In this document: positions 32,224 to 37,996 of the stretch, one piece after another
How positions within the stretch are numbered: position 1 is the stretch's first letter
Layout of the letters: every line of letters starts with the position of its first letter
Origin: Chloroflexota bacterium
GTDB taxonomy: Bacteria; Cyanobacteriota; Vampirovibrionia; Obscuribacterales; Obscuribacteraceae
Assembly: GCA_005240105.1 (NCBI GenBank)
Contig: SBAT01000262.1
Location: forward strand, 1 to 37,996
Direction: 5' to 3'
Length of the DNA: 37,996 nt
The notes under the pieces: model-generated
The model's database searches: none
What the model saw: only the letters and a program-made list of their open reading frames with translations
What the model was told of the DNA's origin: nothing
Program-made: the position numbers and the translations under genes

Positions 32224-33447
32224 TTACGGACTTAAGAATTCTTCGGTTATCTGGCGCATGAAGATATCGCGCTTAGCTAGCTCATCGAAAAATGGTTGAA
32301 TGGGCACACAAAGCTCTGGTGCCAATACGCCACGTTGTTTGATGTCGCCACGAGCCAGCATATGGGCAACTATCGATGGAGGCACCCCGGTATCCAGAGC
32401 CCCGCAGGACACTTTCCATTCTTTGTGGGCTAATACAGTTGTTTCCATGCGTACTAGTTTTTTGTTGCCTGCTTTCTTGCCGACAATGTCCACTCGCACA
32501 ACTTCGCTATCGTTAGGATCTTCTGTTGGGGTCTCAATCCTGCCAATTAGATGAGCGAGAACTTTGCGCGGGTTGGCATTGCCTAATTCAGGTGGTAGAG
32601 CGTCCGTTCTGCCAAAACCCAAGTCGACGAGGAACTTCAATGCTTTGTGCAGTTCTTCCGGCAGTCCCAAGCGGAAGGTTACTTTCCTTATGCCTTTGCT
32701 TTTGTAGCTTAACGGTAGCGTTGCTACTTCTGAATGTAGTGTCAGGATGGCTGCGCATTTACCCACCGGATGAGGTAGATCAAGAGCAATTTCGCCTGAC
32801 ATAGGTCTGCGAGCTTCAAATTTCCCATCCTCAAAAACCATTGGTTCAAGAGTGTACTCGTCCAGCAAAGTATCCAGTGCATAAGGTGGCAGTAACGGAT
32901 GTGCTGTTTTGATGAATTCGATACAGCCAACCGCAATATCAATTGATTCGACAGTGTCCAATTGTTCAGCACCGGCAGCAGCCATGATGTTTGTCATGCC
33001 CGGGGCTGCCCCCATGCCCAGTATTGCCAGTAAGCCTTTTTGCAGAAATCTTTCGTGCAGTTCCAATTGCTTGCGCGTTGTGTGGAAGAGACCGCCTAGA
33101 TCAATATAGTGGCAGCCGGCTTCCAGCGCTGCCTCCATAACAGCGACGTTGAATATATAAGGACCGGAGTTGATCACAATCTGTGCCCCTTGAAGAACAC
33201 TGACCAACTGCGATTTGTTGGTAATATCGGCAAAGGCTGCTGTGAGCTTGTTCTGTCCTGCGCTTTTGCCGCCACCACCGACAGTAACTAAAGCCAGACC
33301 TTTGCGGCTGAAATCTTGAACCATTGCTTCAGCCTTACTTATATTGAAATCGGCAATGGTAATTTCTTTTTCGTGACCAAATTCCAATAGGTCACGGACA
33401 ATCACTTGACCCATAGCGCCAGCGCCGCCGAGCACGACAATCTTCAT
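32224..33447 (-). CDS. Saccharopine dehydrogenase-like NADP-binding oxidoreductase
   Basis: A 407-residue soluble protein. The N-terminal Rossmann domain starts MKIVVLGGAGAMGQVIVRDL and contains ADITNKSQLVSVLQGAQIVINSGP and CHYIDLGG, the pattern of the saccharopine dehydrogenase NADP-binding domain (PF03435). The C-terminal catalytic-type domain (about 130-380) contains LLAILGMGAAPGMTNIMAA and GEIALDLPHPVGK. ATG 33447 is preceded by AAGGAA; the frame continues to 33570 without a better start. Members act on lysine-pathway or polyamine substrates, and many are uncharacterised, so I do not assign a substrate. Confidence 0.85.
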   Translation of the reverse strand: MKIVVLGGAGAMGQVIVRDLLEFGHEKEITIADFNISKAEAMVQDFSRKGLALVTVGGGGKSAGQNKLTAAFADITNKSQLVSVLQGAQIVINSGPYIFNVAVMEAALEAGCHYIDLGGLFHTTRKQLELHERFLQKGLLAILGMGAAPGMTNIMAAAGAEQLDTVESIDIAVGCIEFIKTAHPLLPPYALDTLLDEYTLEPMVFEDGKFEARRPMSGEIALDLPHPVGKCAAILTLHSEVATLPLSYKSKGIRKVTFRLGLPEELHKALKFLVDLGFGRTDALPPELGNANPRKVLAHLIGRIETPTEDPNDSEVVRVDIVGKKAGNKKLVRMETTVLAHKEWKVSCGALDTGVPPSIVAHMLARGDIKQRGVLAPELCVPIQPFFDELAKRDIFMRQITEEFLSP

Positions 33448-33607
33448 CCTGGGTTCCTTTACCACGGGTTCTTTAGCCCTTAGTTTAGCACCGGATTTAA
33501 CGCTCCGGTTCCGGCAGCCGCCTCCACCTTCGCTTGTTATCCAGCAATCGTTAGACGCTATGCTGCGCACGGCTCCTCGCCGCGCTTGCTTCGCTTTCAG
33601 TTACCAT

Positions 33608-34105
33608 CTAGAAGCGGCGGCTGCCGCCTTGATTCTGGGTAGGTTGCGCGCCATAGCTTCCATAGGTTGCCACGCCGCCTGAATTCTGTTGCCCGTAGCC
33701 AAAATTGGATCTGTCCGGCTTGTATTCGTTGTAAGTCTGTTGGTTTTGCCCCGGCGTATAGTAGTTTTGCTGCTGTTGCTGCGGCATATACATGTAACGA
33801 CGCTGTTGCTGGTAGCGCTGCGGATATCTCTGTTGCGGTTGCTTTGGTTGGTATATGTTGTCGCCTGGGGTTTTGATGGCGCCGCCATAATTTACGCTGG
33901 GCAAACTGGGATTGCCCTGGGGCTCGATTCCCTGCGCTGTTTTGCTCAAGGTGCCGGAGCCTATGTAAGTGGACGATGGGTTAGCCAGTCCGTTCTGGCT
34001 TTGGCGGACTACCCGACTGCCGCCGTATTCATAATGATGTTGAGCGCAAACCGGAAGGCAATTAGTACCCAAAAGGAAAAGCAAGCTGAAGGCAGAGAGT
34101 TTCAT
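33608..34105 (-). CDS. Secreted Gln/Tyr/Asn-rich low-complexity protein
   Basis: A 165-residue protein: a signal peptide (MKLSAFSLLFLLG ... CAQ) followed by a disordered, strongly biased sequence. Residues about 90-130 are Gln/Arg/Tyr/Pro-rich (QQRYPQRYQQQRRYMYMPQQ). The rest is Asn/Gly/Ser/Tyr-rich, ending GGSRRF. There is no domain I recognise. ATG 34105 gives a compact signal peptide; TTG 34114 is in frame but too close to the AGG upstream. Composition resembles prion-like or matrix-forming secreted proteins, but that is inference only. It stands alone between the saccharopine-dehydrogenase-like gene and the GT2 gene. Confidence 0.65.
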   Translation of the reverse strand: MKLSAFSLLFLLGTNCLPVCAQHHYEYGGSRVVRQSQNGLANPSSTYIGSGTLSKTAQGIEPQGNPSLPSVNYGGAIKTPGDNIYQPKQPQQRYPQRYQQQRRYMYMPQQQQQNYYTPGQNQQTYNEYKPDRSNFGYGQQNSGGVATYGSYGAQPTQNQGGSRRF

Positions 34106-34199
34106 AAATTTCAAACCTAGTAAGTTTTCGGCTGAGCCGAACTAATGCTGACAACCAACATTCCCAGTTTACCTCGTTGTCAGTAGATTGCAAATGCTT

Positions 34200-34907
34200 T
34201 TAATCTACAAAGCGATACTTTAGGAGGGCCCAGATGGCGCCAAATCCGTCTATCCATGTGATTTTTTTGCCTTCACTGTAGTCTCGGCCGTAATAAGAGA
34301 TTGGCAGTTCATAGATCCTTACACCCTGCTTCAAGACTTTGGCTGTTATCTCCGGCTCAAAGTCAAAGCGGTTTGATCTAATGACGACCTTCTTGAACAC
34401 GTCCGATTTGAAGACTTTGTAGCAAGTCTCCATGTCCGTAATTGTGCAGTTGTAGAGAATGTTGGTTAGAAGCGTGAGAAATTTGTTGCCCACGTAATGC
34501 GTGAAATTGAAGGCTCTTGTTACAGCACCGCCGGATAACCTTGAACCATATACAACGTCGGCGTGACCTTGCAGAATTGGTCGTAATAGATTCGGGTATT
34601 CATCAGGACTGTACTCAAGGTCGGCATCTTGAATAAGTACGATGTCGCCTTCCGCCTTTGACTGTGCTGTGCGCAAGGCGGCACCCTTGCCTTGATTTTT
34701 GTCATGAAAAAATATACGTGCAGCATATTTACCAGGATCCAGTTCTTCTAGAATTTTTCGCGTGCCATCAGATGAGCCGTCATCGACGACAATGATTTCT
34801 TTCTCCAGCCCGCAAATATCTGCAGCTGAAACTGCCTCTAGAATGGCTATTATGGTTTTCGTTTCGTTGAAAACCGGCATCAATATAGAAAGTTTTTTTG
34901 ATTGCAT
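34200..34907 (-). CDS. Family 2 glycosyltransferase (polyprenyl-phosphate sugar transferase type)
   Basis: A 235-residue GT-A glycosyltransferase: LSILMPVFNETKTI at the N-terminus, IIVVDDGSSDGT (about 39-50), NQGKGAALRTA (about 71), the metal-binding DxD in LIQDADLEYSPDEYP (about 92-106), and VYGSRLSGG. The C-terminal part (RFDFEPEITAKVLKQGVRIYELPISYYGR) is the dolichyl-phosphate-mannose/glucose synthase pattern. There are no transmembrane helices, as in the short DPM1 type. It probably transfers a sugar from a nucleotide donor to a polyprenyl phosphate for envelope glycan assembly. It begins 11 bases after gatD on the same strand. Confidence 0.87.
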   Translation of the reverse strand: MQSKKLSILMPVFNETKTIIAILEAVSAADICGLEKEIIVVDDGSSDGTRKILEELDPGKYAARIFFHDKNQGKGAALRTAQSKAEGDIVLIQDADLEYSPDEYPNLLRPILQGHADVVYGSRLSGGAVTRAFNFTHYVGNKFLTLLTNILYNCTITDMETCYKVFKSDVFKKVVIRSNRFDFEPEITAKVLKQGVRIYELPISYYGRDYSEGKKITWIDGFGAIWALLKYRFVD

Positions 34908-34918
34908 AACAATGAAAC

Positions 34919-35644
34919 TCAGGCCGGCAGGGTAAGAGCGCGCTGGTGAGCGCTTAGCTCAAAGGAATCATCAAGTGATGATAATGCTATCTCACCGTAG
35001 CGACGCTTGAGCGCAAGTGCTATCAGATGATCGGCAAAGTGTGGGTTCTTGGGTAGTAATGATCCATGCAGATATGTGCCGAATATAGTTTTTTCGGCCA
35101 CACCCTCTAACTCGTCTTGGCCATTGTTGCCGTTGCCGGTTGTAACTTGCCCTAAAGCCTTGGATGCACCAAGAAACGTCTTGCCGCTGTGATTTTCAAA
35201 GCCAACGAGTGTTGAGCCGTCTTCTCTTTTTACAACAACATTGCCAATCATCCGCTTGTTGCCTGCCACCGTGTGGGCATCAATTAGTGATAAGCCGGGC
35301 AGCTCCGGACCTTCGTGCGGGCGATAGTAGTGTCCTAGCAGCTGATAGCCGCCGCAGATAGACAGTATTACCGCTCCAGCATCCGTTGCTTCTTGCAAAG
35401 CTTTCTTGTGTCTCTGCAGATCTTCGGCAATTACTTGTTGTTGCTTATCCTGTCCGCCACCGATGAAGTAAATGTCGTGTTTGCCGATGTCCAGTTTGTC
35501 GCCCAGCCCAAATGCTGTTACCTCAGCCGAGATGCCGCGCCATTCAGAACGTTTGACAAGAGTGAGGATGTTGCCTCGGTCTCCGTAGATGTTGAGAAAG
35601 TGCGCATATAGATGGCAGATGCGAATTTCAAGTTTTTCTTGCAT
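34919..35644 (-). CDS. gatD: Lipid II isoglutaminyl synthase, glutamine amidotransferase subunit
   Basis: A 241-residue class I glutaminase-like enzyme. LNIYGDRGNILTLVKR (about 18-33), the nucleophile C97 in ICGGYQLLG, NHSGKT (about 151) and H193 in YLHGSLLPKNP match GatD, whose S. aureus form uses C94 and H189. GatD supplies ammonia to MurT, which amidates D-glutamate in lipid II. MurT is normally next door, but the region upstream here holds no gene for over 400 bases and the gene downstream is a glycosyltransferase. Cobyric-acid-synthase-like family membership makes other amidation roles possible, but the length and motifs favour GatD. Confidence 0.85.
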   Translation of the reverse strand: MQEKLEIRICHLYAHFLNIYGDRGNILTLVKRSEWRGISAEVTAFGLGDKLDIGKHDIYFIGGGQDKQQQVIAEDLQRHKKALQEATDAGAVILSICGGYQLLGHYYRPHEGPELPGLSLIDAHTVAGNKRMIGNVVVKREDGSTLVGFENHSGKTFLGASKALGQVTTGNGNNGQDELEGVAEKTIFGTYLHGSLLPKNPHFADHLIALALKRRYGEIALSSLDDSFELSAHQRALTLPA

Positions 35645-36053
35645 TTGTTCATGATACCGCCGGTGGCGGCAGAAAATACGGGACGAATTGACTTATCAAG
35701 CGGCAGTAGTTTGCAAGAGGCGCATAATGACTGGGTTCTATGAGGTGTTGGTGCTAATGCACTTACTATCAGACAATTGGCAAGTGTTTTTGTTTCTTGA
35801 CTAGCGGTTGCCATGAAACACCGTATTTATCAGCCTTTCCGTAGATTTGTGTCCGTATATATATTTTGCGGTGACGAGATGTATATTTGTTAACGATTTT
35901 TAAGAATCTTGTATATGGCTTCTCTAGTGGATTTGAGAGTACTCTCTATGTTGACTATTGTTTTTTATTTGACTTCGCACTATTCGCTCAGGGTGTCTGT
36001 GCGCTAACATAATCTTCAATAGGAGTTAGGTCATATTTCGAGGAGTGGTTCAT
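35645..36053. other. Divergent AT-rich intergenic region upstream of the SLH gene
   Basis: These 409 bases separate gatD and the SLH gene. The stretch about 35850-36015 is AT-rich, with runs such as TATATATATT, and probably holds the SLH promoter, though no -35/-10 pair convinced me. A 12-base perfect palindrome, GAGAGTACTCTC, lies at 35935-35946. No coding frame or RNA gene is evident. The region also shows that murT is not adjacent to gatD. Confidence 0.55.
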
Positions 36054-36617
36054 ATGAAAAAGGAGTTGGCAACTCTCGCAAGCGTAGCAATCGCTGTGTC
36101 TGCAAGTGCCTTCATTACTACAAGTCCTGCTAACGCTCAAGGAGCGACCAACATCAGCGAATTAACCGATGTTGTTGGCAACGAGTGGGCTTACAATGCT
36201 TTGAAAGAACTGGTTAACAACGAATGCCATATCTTGGTAGGTTATCCAGATCGCACGTTCCGTGGACAAAAGTCTGCGACACGTTTTGAATTGGCAGCTG
36301 CGCTGTACAAGTACGAGCAGTGCATTGCTGAAAGATTGGCCAAGAAAGCCGACAAGGCTGACTTGGAAAGACTGGCTGCGTTGCTCGAAGAGCTGCGTGG
36401 TGAGTTGAATGCTCTCAAAGCCCGCGTTGATGATCTCGAGCGTCGCATGAAGCTCGTAGAAGACAAAAACTGGGAACAAGATATGCGTCTCGCATATGCT
36501 GAAAGAGCTAAGGGTTTCTGGTGGGAGCGAGTAGTTAAGGGTACCGTTGTCGATGTTCGTGACATCGGTGTCGGTGTCGGACGTGCCGCAAGGGGCGTTT
36601 ACACCTACTTGTTCTAG
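36054..36617 (+). CDS. Secreted SLH-domain and coiled-coil protein without a porin barrel
   Basis: A 187-residue protein: a signal peptide (KKELATLASVAIAVSASAF ... NAQ); one SLH domain (about 30-90: ELTDVVGNEWAYNALKELV, CHILVGYPDRTFRGQKSATR, FELAAALYKYEQCI); a heptad coiled coil (about 92-135: DLERLAALLEELRGELNALK); then a short C-terminal stretch with WW and Gly/Val repeats, ending YLF. Cyanobacterial outer-membrane porins start with just such an SLH plus coiled coil that reaches the peptidoglycan, followed by a barrel of some 300 residues; here the barrel is absent. ATG 36054 has AGGAG 8 bases upstream; GTG 36045 overlaps that site. It probably links the outer layers to peptidoglycan. Confidence 0.85.
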   Translation: MKKELATLASVAIAVSASAFITTSPANAQGATNISELTDVVGNEWAYNALKELVNNECHILVGYPDRTFRGQKSATRFELAAALYKYEQCIAERLAKKADKADLERLAALLEELRGELNALKARVDDLERRMKLVEDKNWEQDMRLAYAERAKGFWWERVVKGTVVDVRDIGVGVGRAARGVYTYLF

Positions 36618-36643
36618 GAAAAATTTGACCTGAACTCCTTGGA

Positions 36644-36677
36644 GATCCCGCTGGTTATGCCAGCGGGATCTTGTCTC
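36644..36677 (+). terminator. Hairpin terminator after the SLH gene
   Basis: A perfect 11-base-pair stem (36644-36654 with 36660-36670) has a 5-base loop (TTATG) and is followed by TTGTCTC. The T-tract is weak, so it may end transcription only partly or act as a 3' stabilising hairpin. Confidence 0.6.
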
Positions 36678-36704
36678 AGGTAATAATAGAAACCCGGTAG
36701 TAAA

Positions 36705-37499
36705 GTGTCATCATCATTTAAAAACGAGCTGAGCTTTGCTCTGAAAATCGTCGAAGAGGCCGGAAAGCTAGCCCTGCGATACTTTCATGCTGGAGTTTCT
36801 GCTGACATGAAGTCTGATAATACGCCGGTCACGGTTGCAGACAAAGAAGTGGAGGAAATGATCCGCTTAGCAATTGCCAAAGAGTTTCCTAACGATGAAA
36901 TTCTTGGTGAGGAAAGTTCTTCAGGTTTGCCATTGCCTGGCTCGAACGCAGCTCATGGCAGGCGCTGGATTGTTGATCCCATTGATGGTACTTACAACTT
37001 TGCTCGAGGCGTGCCTATTTTTTCCACGATGCTTGCTCTAGAGGTGGATGGTGACATAAAGCTTGGTATCATCCATAACCCTGCCGGAGATGGCGACACC
37101 TTTTGGGCTGAGAAGGGTGCGGGAGCCTTTAAAAATGGCAGTGGTTTGCACGTATCTAAAATAGACAACTTGGAAGAAAGCCAGTTCAATTTTGGTTCGC
37201 CGAAACGGATACTGGCCCGTGGGCTATGGAATGGATTTACAAAACTTGTCGCAAGTACCTATCGCCAGCGTGGTTTTGGTGACTATTTGAGCTTTGCGCA
37301 TCTACTGGAAGGCAAAGCAGAGCTGGCTTTGGAGGTAGGGCTAAAACCATGGGATTTGGCTGCCGTGAAGATAATTGCCCAGGAGGCTGGCGGTAAATAT
37401 TACGATCTCAATGGCGGCGAATCCATCTATACGGGCGATTGCCTAATTACCAACGGGTCTTTGGACGATCTGCCCTTAAAAGTATTATTAGAGACCTAA
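36705..37499 (+). CDS. Inositol-monophosphatase-family phosphatase (HisN-like)
   Basis: A 264-residue Mg-dependent phosphatase with all metal ligands of the family: D46 in TPVTVADKEVE, E69 in ILGEES, D91 and D94 in WIVDPIDGTYNFARG, and D217 in LKPWDLAA. The stretch RGFGDYLSFAHLLEGKAELA followed by KPWDLAAVKIIAQEAGGKYY is the pattern of the histidinol-phosphatase (HisN) branch, but inositol-1-phosphatase and 3'-phosphoadenosine phosphatase activities share the fold. There is no histidine-biosynthesis neighbour in the window. Start is GTG 36705; the GGTAG upstream is a modest ribosome binding site. The histidine kinase gene follows after 46 bases. Confidence 0.88.
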   Translation: MSSSFKNELSFALKIVEEAGKLALRYFHAGVSADMKSDNTPVTVADKEVEEMIRLAIAKEFPNDEILGEESSSGLPLPGSNAAHGRRWIVDPIDGTYNFARGVPIFSTMLALEVDGDIKLGIIHNPAGDGDTFWAEKGAGAFKNGSGLHVSKIDNLEESQFNFGSPKRILARGLWNGFTKLVASTYRQRGFGDYLSFAHLLEGKAELALEVGLKPWDLAAVKIIAQEAGGKYYDLNGGESIYTGDCLITNGSLDDLPLKVLLET

Positions 37500-37545
37500 C
37501 GGGGATCGCCACTAAGTGGGAATATGTAGATTGGAAGGTGGCTGA

Positions 37546-37996
37546 ATGAAGCAGTTCAGTTTATCGAGATCTATGAGAGCGCGCATGACCCTGGTCATGT
37601 CGGCCTCAGGCATCCTGCCAATTATTATTTGCCATCTCTTGGTTGCCGGTACTACCGGTTTTCGTTTTATCGAACTTGCCTGGTATGTTCCCCTATTACC
37701 CGTCCTGGTGGCTGTAAATTGGTTTTTGGCTGGTTTCGTTCTAATACCCATCAAGGAACTGTTGGATTCAACAACGAAATTGGCGCATGCCGACATCAGG
37801 CAGAGATTGGACATTAGCCCCAATGAATTGAATGAAACATCTGAAGTTAGAAAGGCTTTCAATAGGCTTTTGAACCGCCTGGAAGAATCATTGAATATTC
37901 AGTGCCAGTTTGTAGCTGACGCCAGCCACGAATTACGGACGCCTTTAACCTCTATCCAAGGCTATACGAAACTCTTGCAGCGCAGAGGAACAGGTA
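37546..37996 (+). CDS. Sensor histidine kinase, 5' part (truncated by window end)
   Basis: The first 150 codons of a membrane histidine kinase. Two hydrophobic segments (about 14-36 and 43-68) flank a very short loop with no room for a periplasmic sensor domain. A HAMP-like linker (IPIKELLDSTTKLAHAD and on, about 68-120) leads to HisKA with the phospho-acceptor His in FVADASHELRTPLTSI (about residue 130). The frame runs off the window at 37996. ATG 37546 is preceded by GGAAGG at a suitable distance. The rest of HisKA, the ATPase domain and any partner regulator lie outside. The signal may be sensed within the membrane. Confidence 0.85.
   Translation, partial: MKQFSLSRSMRARMTLVMSASGILPIIICHLLVAGTTGFRFIELAWYVPLLPVLVAVNWFLAGFVLIPIKELLDSTTKLAHADIRQRLDISPNELNETSEVRKAFNRLLNRLEESLNIQCQFVADASHELRTPLTSIQGYTKLLQRRGTG

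Noticed and set aside
33496..33560. Integron attC-like arrangement (ATTTAAC ... GTTAGAC) in the gap before the saccharopine-dehydrogenase-like gene
   Set aside because: The outer 7-mers fit the RYYYAAC/GTTRRRY core, but the inner arms do not pair and there is no integrase or cassette array nearby.
35518..35814. 98-codon minus-strand frame overlapping the gatD start as a remnant of murT
   Set aside because: It is out of frame with gatD, lacks any Mur ligase motif, and looks like a shadow frame.

Overview
The window is a gene-dense bacterial chromosomal segment with no rRNA, tRNA, CRISPR array, phage or insertion sequence that I can see. It comes from a diderm: it has a signal-peptide beta-barrel porin, a second outer-membrane transporter, and a TonB-C-like protein. 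Two traits point to a non-photosynthetic relative of Cyanobacteria (Melainabacteria/Vampirovibrionia, perhaps Obscuribacterales): a secreted SLH-plus-coiled-coil protein of the kind that heads cyanobacterial porins, and a GatD-type lipid II amidotransferase best known from monoderms. That placement is inference. Translation is standard; TGA, TAA and TAG all end genes, and GTG/TTG starts are common.

Layout. 1-7.4 kb (mostly minus strand): a CaCA-type cation antiporter leads into a short-form kdpD and kdpE. A secreted protein of unknown function follows, then an outer-membrane transporter interrupted by one in-frame TGA, then an APC amino-acid permease. 7.6-10 kb (plus): a large BBP2-like porin and a TonB-C-like protein. 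10-16.5 kb: queA (minus) diverges from a three-gene plus unit of a membrane-anchored RedB-like thioredoxin-fold protein, a 1222-residue double-kinase hybrid sensor with a histidine-rich membrane domain, and queG. 16.5-23.8 kb (all minus, read right to left): ppsA, secD, secF, a stand-alone MshEN-like small protein, an SDR dehydrogenase, and a CvfC/YpgR-like Nfu_N-HEAT protein. 24.2-26.8 kb: a secreted TPR protein and a convergent degenerate GGDEF protein share a strong bidirectional terminator. 26.9-28.3 kb: an amidohydrolase. 28.3-32.2 kb (plus): yceD, rpmF, plsX, fabH, fabD, the classic ribosome/fatty-acid-initiation cluster, with a REP-like palindrome between fabH and fabD. 32.2-35.6 kb (minus): a saccharopine-dehydrogenase-like enzyme, a Gln/Tyr-rich secreted protein, a GT2 glycosyltransferase, and gatD without murT. 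36-38 kb (plus): the SLH protein, an inositol-monophosphatase-family phosphatase, and the 5' part of a HAMP histidine kinase cut by the window end.

The most distinctive unit is redB-like / hybrid kinase / queG at 11.2-16.5 kb. It puts a predicted extracytoplasmic CPC-motif redox protein next to a sensor whose membrane domain carries nine histidines, translationally coupled to an oxygen-sensitive Fe-S/cobalamin enzyme. Other notable points are the in-frame TGA in the outer-membrane transporter, the kdpDE pair beside a cation antiporter that has lost one signature Pro-Glu pair, orphan gatD, and the barrel-less SLH protein.
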